This document shows positions 1 to 10,640 of a DNA stretch of 31,883 nt, piece by piece (the stretch's first letter is position 1; every line of letters begins with the position of its first letter). The translations under genes were made by a program, and so were the position numbers. This DNA comes from Chara braunii (taxonomy: Eukaryota > Streptophyta > Charophyceae > Charales > Characeae). A model generated the notes under the pieces. That model made no database searches and was not told the origin of the DNA. It saw only the letters and a list, made by a program, of their open reading frames with translations. The DNA is taken from positions 111,462-143,344 of the forward strand of contig BFEA01000547.1 in the NCBI GenBank assembly GCA_003427395.1, written 5' to 3'.

Positions 1-413
1 CAAGGTGAATCGCAACTCACCCAAGCACCCAAATCAGTGAAAACTCAAAGTTTGAAGCAATCTATGAAGAGGAAACATCACGGAACTATCCCGAGGTGAA
101 TCGCAACTCACCGAAGCCCCCAAATTAGTGAAAACTCAAAGTTTGAAGCAATCTATGAAGAGGAAACATCACGGAACTATCCCAAGGTGAATCGCAACCC
201 ACCCAAGCCCCCAAATCAGTGAAAACTCAAAGTTGGAAGCAATCTATGAAGGGGAAACATCACGGAACTTTCACAAGGTGAATAGCAACTCACCCAAGCC
301 CCCAGATCAGTGAAAACTCAAAGTTTGAAGCAATCTATGAATAGGAAACATCACGGAACTTTCACAAGGTGAATCGCAACTCACCTAAGCACCTAAATTA
401 GTGAAAACTCAAA
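1..413 (+). repeat. 91-bp tandem satellite, about 4.5 copies
   Basis: The GGTGAAT landmark recurs at 4, 95, 186, 277 and 368, an exact 91-bp period with a few substitutions per unit. Each unit runs GGTGAATCGCAACTCACC, then CAGTGAAAACTCAAAG, then GAAACATCACGGAACT. The array is cut by the window edge on the left and stops at about 413, where a polypurine tract starts. The same satellite occurs at 10894-12010 in the opposite orientation. Confidence 0.95.
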
Positions 414-591
414 TTTTGGAGGGAGGAAGAAGATGGGGAAGGGGGAGAAGAAGAAGGGGAGGAAGAGAGGTAAAGGAAGGAGAGAAAGAAGGAGAAGGGG
501 AAAGGGAGGAGAGAGAAAGAAGAAGAAGGAGAAGAAGAAGAAGAAGAAGAAGAAGAAGAAGAGAGAAGGGAGAACCTTCCCCCTTTTTCAC
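414..591. repeat. polypurine tract with (GAA)n microsatellite
   Basis: Almost pure A/G on the plus strand for about 160 bases, ending in an AAG/GAA triplet run around 518-565. Reading frames here encode only Arg/Glu/Lys runs (plus) or Ser/Leu runs (minus), so it is not a gene. Such tracts can form triplex or H-DNA, but nothing in the sequence shows a function. Confidence 0.9.
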
Positions 592-1330
592 TCACCTCTC
601 ACTGGTCTCTTAGTCAATGGTCTTCCAGGCTTGGCTCTAGCTCCTTAAGCATAGCTCTCCCACCTCCCCAAGTCCTCCCCTTCTCTCACACTTCTCCTCT
701 AGCTATGGCAGACTCCTACCTCTAAGGTTGTGGAGTCCTTCCCTCTAGAAGGGCTAAGGGGACCCCTTTCAGCCTTTCCTCCTATTTCACAGCCTTAGGG
801 TTATGGCGGACCACTCTCCTTGCTCCCTTCTAGCCTCTAGGTCACCTTTCTCAGTCTTACCACCATAGCCAGGCTATAGGCTAGCTCCGACCCTCACTCC
901 CTTGCTCTATCTCACTAGTACTCACTCACGGACTCATTTGGGCAGCATGGGCACCTCTCATGCTCAAATGAGAGTTGCGGCCTACACCTCCAGCTTATAT
1001 AGGCTGGAACACGTGCACCGCCCAACCTCTAGGCCCCTCCAAGTGCCTCTAGGTGGAGCGAGGTACCCCAAGGGCCAAATTTCCAGTTTTTGCCTACCTG
1101 GAGGTACCTGGGCCTCATTTTGGCTAGGTACATGCAGTCCGAGAGGCTGGTACCCTCTCGGACTACCCGTTGGCCTACCCCGGCCTCTTTTCTTTTCAAA
1201 AAGTGTTGCCTTTTGGGTACCACTACCCCGAAATGCAGCCTTTACCAAAATTTGAGGACCTAGAGGCGCGTTTTTCGTTTTTCCCTAGTCTAGGCCTCTG
1301 GTGAGTAGGCCGTTGCATTTTTCCAAGTGG
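592..1330. other. gene-free pyrimidine-rich DNA
   Basis: No convincing coding frame, tandem repeat or RNA gene was seen. The stretch is C/T-rich with many short TAGGC/CCTCTAG-like words. The open frames are short, in mutually inconsistent frames, and show no recognisable motif. It may be the untranslated or LTR part of an old element, but no terminal repeats were found. Confidence 0.5.
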
Positions 1331-1336
1331 CGGCAC

Positions 1337-1366
1337 AGATCTCAGCGTTGGATTTGGCTGAGATCT
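1337..1366. repeat. short inverted repeat (10-bp arms)
   Basis: AGATCTCAGC at 1337-1346 is perfectly complementary to GCTGAGATCT at 1357-1366, with a 10-base loop. It is the first of three perfect hairpins within 380 bases. Confidence 0.8.
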
Positions 1367-1538
1367 ATGGTTCTCATCGTGCCGAGTTACTCCAAGTTCC
1401 CCTTGCTCCAAATTTGAGTCCTTTGCCCCAATTTTCAATTTTTTTGATGTACCTGGTCCGAACCTTGGGCCAAATTCGCAGTTTTGTCTTGCTCCTCTCT
1501 TTGTTTTCCCTCCATTTTGCTGCCAACTCATTCCGGAG

Positions 1539-1574
1539 CTAGCCGTTTTAAGTCAGCCCACAAAAAACGGCTAG
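1539..1574. repeat. short inverted repeat (11-bp arms)
   Basis: CTAGCCGTTTT at 1539-1549 pairs perfectly with AAAACGGCTAG at 1564-1574, leaving a 14-base loop. Second of the three hairpins in this gene-free stretch. Confidence 0.8.
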
Positions 1575-1675
1575 ATCTCTTCTACCATGGGATCAGATTT
1601 CAGATCTAAGGCCCAAAAATGAGCCGTCCAACTCACATCAGCATTTTCCCTTATTTTTGTTGCTTTAATTCAGAT

Positions 1676-1714
1676 ATTGCAGAGATAATGCCCCAAGGGC
1701 CTTATCTCTGCAAT
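1676..1714. repeat. inverted repeat (13-bp arms), hairpin
   Basis: ATTGCAGAGATAA at 1676-1688 pairs perfectly with TTATCTCTGCAAT at 1702-1714. The 13-base loop itself contains GCCC and GGGC, which can extend the stem. No T-run follows and the genome is eukaryotic, so a bacterial-type terminator is not proposed. Confidence 0.85.
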
Positions 1715-2339
1715 CCGAACTGCACTCCTAGGATCTAGGAGGGATGAGGTCATCATTGAGACCTGCCCATCCCTACTGCTGCAGTCCCAACCTGGCGGCA
1801 CTTTTTCCTCCACTCATTCCTCCTCCTTTGTCTCATTCTCCCCCCCTTTTCTTCCTTTTTTTCTCCCTCTTTCTTTTATTGTTGTAGGGACAAGTGTCCA
1901 ACGGCTATTCCTCTTCTTTCTAGCTGTTGGACTTTACTCAAGGTCTGTTTTTGTAGCCGGCACATGGCCGTTGCATCTCGGACAGCAATATTGGCACCCC
2001 CAAGGCCAAAGGGGACTCCTTTTTGTTGCCGCCGCTTCCAGTTTGAGGCCCCCTTGCTCCGATTTTCTCCGGCCAGCCTTTTCTCCACGTGGAGCCCTCG
2101 GAACTTCGTTTCTCTTGGTCTGGCTGGTCCGGCATAACCCGGACCGCTGGTCGGCCCATCCCTACTGCCGCTACTCCTTGTTCTCTATTCCCCTCGGCAC
2201 CTCCCACCAGCGCTTGCCGCGGCAGTACTTAGTATTTTCATCCGGATCCCTGGCCCGGACGGTCCNGCCCACCTGTCATTATGTTGTTTTATTTTTATCG
2301 TTATTACACTCGATATAGGATCCCCCTGGGTCGCCCCAA
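1715..2339. other. gene-free stretch with one ambiguous base
   Basis: No supported gene. C/T-rich and containing a single N at about 2266. Two short repeats of the word CCAACGGCTA/TAGCTGTTGGA occur around 1898-1930. Otherwise nothing was recognised. Confidence 0.45.
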
Positions 2340-3218
2340 GTGTCCTCCGTCTTTCCCGTCATACGCCCGTCTCCCCCGTTCCGTCGACAACTTCTGTCAG
2401 CGCCCGACTTCTCCTCATTTTTCGTATTGCTCCTAGTCCCTCCCCTTCGTCTGGCGTCACCCTGGGTGACGACCCGCTCTCGCGTCCCTCTCTCGGGCTA
2501 CCCCGTCGGTGGCTCCGACCTTCGGCCCCCGTCCGCGGCTCCTGACGCTTTATCCTATTGATACCCGCCCTACTAGTGGTCCCGCCGGTGCCGCCATCTT
2601 GTCCAGGCCCACGTGGCCCCTGGCACTTTGGTCCGCCTGTGCCTCGTCTATCTCTAGGTCTTACGTGGTTCCTGGTACTTCGCCCTGCCGATACCACGCC
2701 GTTCCTCGGTCCCGCGTGGTTCCCGACACCTAGTCCTGCCGGCACCGCACTTCTTCTTAGTCCCCTGTGGTCCCGGCACTTTGTCCTGCCTGTGCCCCGT
2801 CTTCCCTTGGTGCTCCCGACGTCCTTCCTCCTTACGGCGATCTCCGCTCCCCGTTCCCCCTTGCGTCCCACACGATGTTCCCCTCCGGACGCCGGTTCCC
2901 ACCTAACCCGCGATCTCCTTGGCCTTCCTGCCGCCGCGTCGCGCCGGCGCCTTGTGCCCTGTCCCTTCCTTCTTTCCTTCCTTCCCTTGCTGCGCACCCG
3001 CTATGCTACTACCGACTTCCTGGCGGCCCTTCTCCGTCCTTGGGAAAAGAGTCGCTCCTGCTATTCTCTCACAGTCCCTTGTCGCTCCCCGCTTAGAAAG
3101 TTCCTTTCTAGCTTGGTGGTCCTGACGATTCTGGGCAGCCTCTCGCTTCCTACCGTCTGCGCCCGCGCTTCCGATCTTTTCAGCGTTCCTACCTTCGGTT
3201 TTCTCTGTCGTGCACAAA
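2340..3218. repeat. C/T-rich region with 51-52 bp minisatellite (about 2560-2815)
   Basis: The landmark (A/G)CGTGG..CC.G(G/A).AC occurs at 2611, 2663 and 2714, with a variant CTGTGG at 2765: periods 52, 51 and 51. A partial unit precedes it from about 2570. Because the period is close to 17 codons, long open frames exist on both strands here (up to 228 codons). They encode only Pro/Arg/Gly-rich repeats and are most likely by-products of composition and periodicity. The region lies just downstream of the decayed minus-strand gene and may include its 3' flank. Confidence 0.7.
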
Positions 3219-6200
3219 CTAGTCATATACAGTCTCTCGAGTGACGGAAAATCGTTCGGGACTCACCAGTCCCGACAACGTGCTATATCTCCGAGGAACA
3301 CCTTCCCCTTCATCATCAACCTGTGCAACCACCCGAGGAAGTGACTTGGACTCGAAATCAAAGGTTTCAGAGTCGCTCATTTCCTCCATGTCCTCAGCGT
3401 CGAAAGAGTCCTCCTCGTCGAACTGCGCCTTGTAGTTTTGGAGGGTCAGCGGTTTGAACATTAAGAAGAAAACGTGCTCCAGCCTTCACAGGAAATTTGA
3501 GACGGACTCCCACGGTGCATCGTGGTAACCATTCAGCACACCGAACACTAGGTTCCTCCGTCGGTTGTATTCCAAGTCGGTCTGAGCAAGCGGTCCTGGT
3601 TGGAAAAGGAACTAGTACCAATTCATATTTGGTTACCTGAAGCTCCAAACCTCCGTCCTTTTTTTCTCCGGCAATTTCCAATACATATCACGTTTGGGAT
3701 CCCAGTTTCGTTCGCCGGTGGTCTGGACAAAAGAGCAATGGTGGTGAGGGTCCCCCACGCGTGTCTTGACGAACTGGCAAAGGTAATCGATCATCTTTGC
3801 CTCGTCCTCTAACGCAACGACATTCCGACCGAAAACCACATACAGACGATCATACTCCTCGACCAGCATGTTGCCTTCCCGAACAATGCCCTGCCTTTGT
3901 GCATGGCGCACCCACTTCCCTGTCCTTACGTGATGAACGTTAAGCTTGGCCATGCCTTTCAAGAAACTGAGCTCCCAACGAGAGGGGAAGAAGACGACAA
4001 GTGCCCAGTGCCTTGGCGATAGGGTTTGGAGAACGCCTTGCAAGGAGGCAAAATCGTCTTCTTGCCAATCTGAGAGGAGTGTGGGATCACACAAATCGAG
4101 AACGTACAAGTTGCACACGTAATATCGCACAATCTCGCAGATCTTAGTGAGACGAGTGTGAGTCTGGGAAGCTGGACAATTGAAAGGAATAAGGCTGGTC
4201 ACCCGGTTGATCTTGTGTCATTTGATGTGTCTCACATCCCCGCTGACCCTGATCGTATCTTGCACTTCTTCCTCCGTTCGTCGCAAGATGGAGCGGACAG
4301 ACTTCTCGAAAGATTTAGGGAACCTCTCGTTATCGTACATTTTCTTTGTTTCGTCGAGGGTCTCCTTCTCGTACGAAAGACACCTTTTGCAAGTGTTGAC
4401 GTACTCCACCGTGCCGTGGAAATGCTTCCGCACTTCGACCCACACTTGTTTCGTGAGGCCCCGCGCCGCGAACTCCGCCAGAAACTGCTCCTCGGTCCGA
4501 AAAAACTGGCTCCCATACCGCCAAACCTCTGCGTCCTCCTCGGATTCGAGGAACAAGATGTAGAAAAACATGCAGAGCATCATGCGGTCCACTTTCCTCG
4601 TTGCCACCATGTCTTTAATTCCTGGCTTATGCTGGCGTTTTAGATGTCCGCCCGCCGATTGCACGAACACTCCCCTCAGCGGGAGAATGTCGTCGAGGAT
4701 CGACAGTTTTTTGGCCTCGGTCATGTCAGCGAGAGACTGCCAACAGAACATGTCTGGCTCCTTCACGACGACGAAAAACTTGTCGTCCGATTGTGTTTTC
4801 TTTTTGGTCAGAGGCGGCGGGACCCGGACCAGCTACTCCATCTTCGTTTCACCAGCCGCCCCTTTCGCGCCTATTTCCGGAATCGCTTGAAGACCCGGAG
4901 ATTTGTCTGGCATGTATTTGCCCGGCTTCAACAAGGGCGTTTTCTCGTCTCTGCGCAACAACTTTCCCTCGACCCATTTGTCGTAGAACTCCATGCCTTT
5001 GCGGAAAACCTCATCACTGGCCGTCACGAGCGGCATCCATTGCCTCAATGCATTGCCAATGACAACAACGTGGTCCTTGTCGGCGAGTGTTGTCGCTTTA
5101 CGTACCATCGTCCAGTAAGCCCCGTTCGGACTCTTTCCCAAAAGAAGCTTTTGGAAGTCGAAAAACGCCTGTTCTTCGGCCTCCTTACCGGAAGCGTTCC
5201 CTTGAATGGCTACCGACCTTCCTTGATTCTCCCATGCCTCCCGAAAGCGGCCTTCTGTGCACGCTGCTTAGACATTTTGTGCCTTGTGTTCTCCGTGAGA
5301 CTGACCTGCAAATACCCCCCAAAGTCTTCGTCGGAGAACCATACGACTCTCGCCGGCCACGAGTGCATCTTCCACAATTCGTATATTTGCTCGCCGACAA
5401 ACTCCTTCACAGCAGCCACGGTGTGTTGTCCGTTGACAGGGTAATAAAAATACTTGTCCTTGTCCTCTGGCTTGAAGACATGCTTGTGAACTCTCTCAGC
5501 TCTTTCCAGCTTATGAATCACCTGCTTGTAGATGGGTGCTAGAACCAAAGGGTTTTTCGTCCAGATCTTCCCCTTTTCCTCGTGGAACTGCCTTAGCACC
5601 CTTGATGTCTTCCACACCATCGCGAGTGAGACTGCGGTGATTGTAATATCTTTCCCATTGCGGGATGTCGCAGACCTTCCTGGGGTTGATGAGCAGTTGA
5701 ATGGGGAGCTCCGTCTTCACAACCTCATCGTCGTCGTTCCGCTCGTATTCGAGCCAAAACGTTGTCGCTTCGTCGTACTACCTACCGACCGCCCTTTCGC
5801 CACCACTCGTCCCCTCACCAGTCTTCCTCCTCCGAGGATTCTTCTGACCATCGCCTTCTTCAACTGCCAGTTTCCTTTTGGATTTCTCTGAAGGTTCTCT
5901 CGCGGAGGTAATGCCTAGACGAGTCGAATCTCCTTCACCCATAGCTTGTCCTTCGCGGATGACCAAACCGTCGGGCCTCCTTGCTTTCTTACTTGTTGTT
6001 GCACCCTCTTTCTTCGACTGCCTCCTTTTGACTCCTTGTTCTTGTCCGCCACACATCCCTGACGTTCTCTTTCCCGAGACATGTTCTCCGACGTCACCTT
6101 CATCCGCCAATCATCGGCTCCGAGTGTCCTTTCATCCTCTTCATGCGTCAGGTTTGTTTCGCCACCTCTTATCGCACCGTCTTCTGTCGCTCGCGCTTCT

Positions 6201-7053
6201 TCTCCGAAGAAGTCAGCTCCCCGCCAGAGTTGTGGCGCACAACGCTCATCCCTTCAGCCTTATTCCCTCCAACCTCTTGCCCTGATGTGCCAGATTCTCT
6301 TCTCGCCTCGTCTCGAAGTGAATACGTGTCACCCTGGCAGACGAACTTGAGGATTTTCGGAGTACCGACCCGATGAGTCTCTGCATCTCGAGAATACAAG
6401 CCAGACGTGTTCCCAAGTGCATCCGGGGCGACCTGCGTCTGAATGTTGCGCATGTGCCCCTTGCCCTAACCCTCAGTGCCGTGAATCACACTTTCGTGCC
6501 CCACTGGCGTCACAAAGGTTTCTTGAGCCAAGTTGGACGGCCCCTCATGGGCTGGCAGAAGCCGGAAAACATATTCTCGCGGAAGAACCGGACGGTCTTT
6601 CGGCACCTTCAGCGCAAGATCGAGATATTCCACTAGTGGTGGAAGACGCCTGCTTTTGCCATCGTAAAGTCCTTTGAAGTGACGACAAAGTAGCATGTTT
6701 GAATCGTACCCCGTGAAACTCTTGATCGGCACTATCACACCCTTAACACCTTTGTAAGGCAGTCTGCAATGGTTGTATAAAATGTTAATGTGCAGCTTGA
6801 GCAAGCCTCCAGACTGTTTCTTGAACGAAACGATGGTACTGGGAGGACGAATGTCGCCTGCTCCCTCAGCGTCTGGAAAGCAAGCGGGTCGTATAAAAAC
6901 AGCTGGCCCAACAAGGCTCTCCTCAACAACGAAGTCAAAAAACCATTGTGCATCCCCCGTATGGAAATACTGAGGAGTAGATTGCTGAAGAGGTCGTCCT
7001 TTCCCGGGGGCAGACGGCCCAGCGCTTGTCGATGCGCTCTTCGCGGACGTCAT
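3219..7053 (-). pseudogene. decayed large gene: ParB/Srx-like nuclease fold plus possible methyltransferase-like C-terminus
   Basis: Reading the minus strand from ATG 7053 to TAG 3219 gives about 1270 codons in one order once lesions are skipped. The N-terminal part (7053-5780) starts MTSAKSASTS and passes into a Lys/Arg/Ser/Gly-rich linker. The ParB-like part (about 5720-5200) has INPRK, then DIPQWERYYNHRSLTRDGVE, NPLVLAPI, YYPVNGQHTVAAVKEF, VVWFSDED and LTENTRHKMSKQRAQKA. These match the order of a ParB/sulfiredoxin domain (PR, PI, DGxHRxxAA, EN..R). A helical linker follows (5140-4220). Then VLDLCDP and HWALVVFFPSRWELSFLKGM (about 4110-3940), resembling a methyltransferase strand-4/strand-5 pair, and an acidic tail. 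Lesions: in-frame TAG 6466, 5778, 4833 and 3612, TGA 4218 and 3486, TAA 3633; frameshifts near 6100-6175, 5600 and 5245. The domain names are inference from motif order; the gene is clearly broken and probably mobile-element derived. Confidence 0.6.
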
Positions 7054-7139
7054 TTTACCCCCGACCCGAGACCAATACACCCGAGCCTTGACTAAACCGG
7101 ATGACCAGGAGAAAGTCACAAGGTTTTTCTAAGAGTACA

Positions 7140-7850
7140 ACTGCAAAATGCAAACTAACTCGGAGTTGTGGGAACGAAGACAATACTACTGTGGCGAAGT
7201 GAGTTGGGAGGAAAGATAACAACTCCTTGGACAGAGTGCGAAACAACTCGCAATCCTGGAGATGAAGAAAGATGCGGCTTATCTTGGTGAAAGTGCGAGC
7301 TAACTCGGAGTTGTCGAAATGTGGACCTCTACAACACGTACCGCATGGTCACCGACAAGTGCGAACTAACTCGCAAACACCTTCAACACGAAGAAGTGCG
7401 AACTGACGCGGAGTTTTGGATACGAATGGCAACAACTCGCAGTTCTGGAAATGAAGAGCCTACTTTTAGAAAAGACCTTACTTTCAGGAAAGAGGCGTCT
7501 TATCTTCTGGAAATGAAGAGCCTGCTTTCAGGAAAGAGGCGTCTAATCCGGAATTTTGGAAACGAAGACCTAAAACATATCTCGCTTGGTGTCGACAAAG
7601 TGCGAACTAACTCGAAGTTCTGGATACGAAGGGCAACAGCTCCTACAACACTGTGGGTAACAAAGTGCGAACCAACTCGGCCTTATAAAAGCGGCACGGA
7701 AGAACAGAAACTGCGGATTAATTCGACCTTATAGAAGCGGCACGGACGACTGCCTGTACAGATATATATACATATATATATTTGACAAAATTGCGAATTG
7801 GTTCGACCTTATAGAGAGAGAGAGAGTCAAGTACATGTATATATCTATAC

Positions 7851-7887
<37 letters not shown>

Positions 7888-8190
7888 AGAGCGGCAACCT
7901 CACAAGGGACACGTGAACGGAAATTGGGAATTGATTCGTCATTCAACAAGGGCACTGGCGAGAGTGTATATGTATAAATATACATATATACAAACAATAT
8001 CCTGGCAGCTTTATAGCGTGCAGGTTCAGCTTCGGCGAAAGGAAATCGAGCTACGAAACGCGGATCGACTATGGCGGACGGAGGTGGAGGGTGAAGAAAA
8101 TATCATCTCAGAATGCGGGAGGTGCCGATAATGCTACTTGACCTGTGGAGCTGCGAAAAAATAAAACCGGGAATTGATTCGGGCTTCAAT
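7140..8190 (+). repeat. irregular array of GTGCGAACTAACTCG-type motifs
   Basis: Near-copies of AAGTGCGAACTAACTCG occur at 7148, 7291, 7357, 7394, 7598 and 7663. Weaker TGCGAATTGATTCG-type copies occur near 7711, 7790, 7920 and 8168. Larger words are also repeated between them, for example GAAATGAAGAGCCT at about 7449 and 7508, and CTTATA(A/G)AAGCGGCACGG at about 7682 and 7727. The array lies directly upstream of the start of the ParB-like gene. A 137-codon frame at 7321-7734 runs through the repeats and is not considered coding. Confidence 0.75.
7762..7884. repeat. AT and GA microsatellites
   Basis: A TATATA run at 7762-7781, an (AG)n run at 7813-7826 and a longer (TA)n run at about 7851-7884. 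They sit inside the motif array upstream of the decayed minus-strand gene. Confidence 0.95.
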
Positions 8191-8500
8191 ATGTGGCGCA
8201 CAACGCATCTAGGAATCTGTTCGGACATCGGACACAGTTGAGACATCTGAAATAGCATTTTACCTTCATACAACATTCAGTGAACGACGAACGTCGACGA
8301 ACGTCGGACGGATATGGACGTACGACGAGCGAACCCACTATGGCCGAGGGAAATCGAGTTACGAAAAACGAACCGGCTATGGCGAATGGAAGTCGCGCTA
8401 CGAAGACCGAACCGGCTATGGCGGAAGGACGTGGTGGGTGAAGACAAGATATCAACACGCGCGCGGTAGCGATAGCGTGACTTGACCTGTGGAGCTGGCA
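8036..8500. repeat. diverged direct duplication
   Basis: GGAAATCGAG(C/T)TACGAAA followed by CTATGGCGGA and GGGTGAAGA then ACTTGACCTGTGGAGCTG is seen at about 8040-8155. It occurs again at about 8348-8498, where the CGAACCGGCTATGGCG word is itself doubled. A shorter GGACGAACGTCG-type word repeats at 8284-8310. No coding function was seen. Confidence 0.7.
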
Positions 8501-8639
8501 AACAACAAAAGAGATACAACGAGGGCGGCAACGCCTTTTATACTTTTCCGCCTAGAGGAACTCTCCAGCAGCAGGGCTCGCATCGGGACCAAGGAGGGTG
8601 CGGAGAGGGCGTTTCGATTCGGCGGTTGTTCGCATATCG

Positions 8640-8696
8640 CACGCCAGAGCCAATAGGACGTCAGGGCCTATAAGACGCTAGGGCCTATAAAACGGT
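8640..8696 (+). promoter_or_regulatory. short tandem with TATA-like CCTATAAAACGG
   Basis: AGGGCCTATAAGACG and AGGGCCTATAAAACGG follow one another about 18 bases apart, after a related CCAATAGGACG word. The second is a fair TATA-box match, but no convincing gene starts just downstream on this strand. It may simply be a short repeat. Confidence 0.25.
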
Positions 8697-8719
8697 AAGG
8701 ACAGTTGGGACTCAAAAGG

Positions 8720-9022
8720 TCAGAGGTACCGTAAATTGCTGCTCATCGATCTATGAAATTCAACGGCGCAGATCAATGAAGCCACTGGCATGTCAGAGGC
8801 CCCAAATTCTCCGCCAACTCTAGCGTGCATTGATATGACCTTTCCAGAAAGTAAGGGACAGTCTAGGTCATTTTTGCTGTTGTAGTCTCCGTCGTCGATC
8901 GTCTCTATCTGACGTACAAAGTGAAGCTTCGTTACCCCTTCGAGATCAGGCGCAGTAATCGCACCGCAACCGTTCGTTGCACGCCGACGCCAGGCGCGAC
9001 GGTTCGTTGAGCGCCGAGGCAT
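8720..9022 (-). CDS. possible small coding exon, unknown
   Basis: An open minus-strand frame from ATG 9022 to TGA 8720 (about 100 codons). From residue 25 on its composition is balanced and protein-like (for example KLHFVRQIETIDDGDYNSKN and VISMHARVGGEFG), whereas its first 20 codons lie in short GGTTCGTTG repeats. I do not recognise a family. It could be an exon or relic, or a chance frame. No splice evidence is compelling. Confidence 0.25.
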   Translation of the reverse strand: MPRRSTNRRAWRRRATNGCGAITAPDLEGVTKLHFVRQIETIDDGDYNSKNDLDCPLLSGKVISMHARVGGEFGASDMPVASLICAVEFHRSMSSNLRYL

Positions 9023-9075
9023 AATTCCGAACGCTCCCAAAACCCCAGCGTGGCGGTTCGTTGCGCGCCAAGGTC
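8960..9075. repeat. three copies of a GGTTCGTTGnGCGCC word
   Basis: CCGTTCGTTGCACGCC at about 8969, CGGTTCGTTGAGCGCC at about 8999 and CGGTTCGTTGCGCGCC at about 9053. Short interspersed direct repeats, no gene. Confidence 0.7.
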
Positions 9076-9269
9076 AACACTGAAAACCAACAAAAGATGG
9101 TCTAGCAAACATTGTGACATTTTGCAAATGTCAACGGAGTTGGATAGTGAACGTCCGCAATCGCTCCATTTTGAACCAACATTGCGCTAGCAAACGGAAT
9201 CGCATCCATTCCCACGCTCTCCATCGCCACAGTCGTCGATGCGCTTAGCTCATCACCATCGTTGCGCAC

Positions 9270-10640
9270 AGCTATATCCTCCATCGTAGTGCTAGCAATC
9301 GCTATCGCTATCGCCTCCATCGCAGCGCTCGCCATCGCTATCGGTACCATCGCAGCGTTGGCCATCGTTATCCATTCCGTTGTCGCGGCATCTCTCTCCA
9401 TCGCTATCCCTGCCATCGTAGTGCTGGCCATCGCTATCGCTGCCATCGCAGAGCTGGGCCATATCCTGCGCCATCTCTCTCCATCGCTGCGCCATCTCTC
9501 TCCATCACAGACTCTCTCCATCTCTGCGCAATCTCTCTCCATCGCTGCGTCATCTCTCTCCATCGCTCTTGCATGATCTCTCTCCATCGTTGCGCCATCT
9601 TTCTCCAGCACGGACTCTCTCCATCTTTGCGCGATCTCTCTCCGTCACTCTTGCGCGATCTCTCTCCATCGTTGCGCCATCTGTCTCCATCGCTCTTGCG
9701 TGATTTGCTATCCCTGCCATCGCAGTGCTGGCCATCGCTATCGCTGCCATCGCAGAGCTGGGCCATATCCTGCGCCATCTCTCTCCATCGCTGCGCCATC
9801 TTTCTCCATCACGAACTCTCTCCATCTCTGCGCGATCTCTCTCCGTCACTCCTGCGCGATCTCTCTCCATCGCTGCGTCATCTCTCTCCATCGCTCTTGC
9901 GTGATCTCTGTCTATTGCTGCGCCATCTTTCTCCATCACGGACTCTCTCCATCTCTGCGCAATTTCTCTCCGTCACTCTTGTGCGATCTCTCTCCATCGT
10001 TGTGTCATCTGTCTCCATCGCTCTTGTGTAATCTCGCCGGACCCTTTGCGTGTTCCCTATCCATCTCCATCGCGAACTCTCTCCATCGCTGCGCCATCTC
10101 TCTCCATACCTACTGCTCGATCTCGTCTCCATCGCTGCGGGATTTCTCATCGCTGCGAATTCCCACTCCATCGCTGCATGATCACTCTCCATCGCCATTG
10201 TATTATTGCTGCAATCCGTCGTCGGTGGAGTCGCCCATCATTGTGGAATCGCACGAAACAAGCGTCAGGTATGCGTAATGAAGGATTAACACAACGGATC
10301 TCTCCGTCGGCTCGCCATCGCTGCACCAGATCTCTCCGTCGCTGCACCAAATCTCTCCGCCAGCTCGCCATCACTGACCATCGTTCACCATCGCTAATCA
10401 TCGCTGCACCAGATCTCTGCATCTGTGCACCATCGCTAACCATCGTTGCGTCTGCTCTCTCGATTGACACAACATCTTTCTCCATTGGTGCACCATCTCT
10501 CTCCATCGGTGCGCCATCTCTCTCCACCGTTTCTCGATCTCTCTCTATCGCCCTCCAATCTTTGTGCAACTATCTCCATCGTTGCGCCACCTTTCTCCAT
10601 TTGTCGCCATCTGTCTCCATCTCTGCCTCATCGCTGACCA
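9270..10640. repeat. 21-bp minisatellite (CTCTCTCCATCGCTGCGCCAT) with higher-order structure
   Basis: More than a kilobase is built from variants of CTCTCCATCGCTGCGCCATCT, about 21 bp each with indels. A longer block beginning GCTATCCCTGCCATCG occurs at 9403 and 9707, an approximately 304-bp higher-order repeat. Because 21 is a multiple of three, several frames on both strands lack stops for 100-190 codons (minus strand MERDGAA heptads, plus strand Ser/Leu/Pro-rich). I treat these as by-products. Confidence 0.9.

Noticed and set aside
1-413. CRISPR-like regular repeats
   Set aside because: The whole 91-bp period is conserved with no variable spacers, and the genome is eukaryotic.
401-648. 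Overlapping open frames on both strands
   Set aside because: Pure Arg/Glu/Lys or Ser/Leu output of a polypurine microsatellite.
2359-3244. Long frames of 212 codons (minus) and 228 codons (plus)
   Set aside because: They run through a near-17-codon minisatellite in C/T-rich DNA, are Pro/Arg/Gly repeats and have no recognisable domain.
7321-7734. 137-codon plus-strand frame
   Set aside because: Built from repeated GTGCGAACTAACTCG-type motifs and GAAATGAAGAGCC words.
7676-7740. Two TATA-like boxes (CTTATAAAAGCGGCACGG)
   Set aside because: They are part of a repeated word in the motif array and no gene starts downstream.
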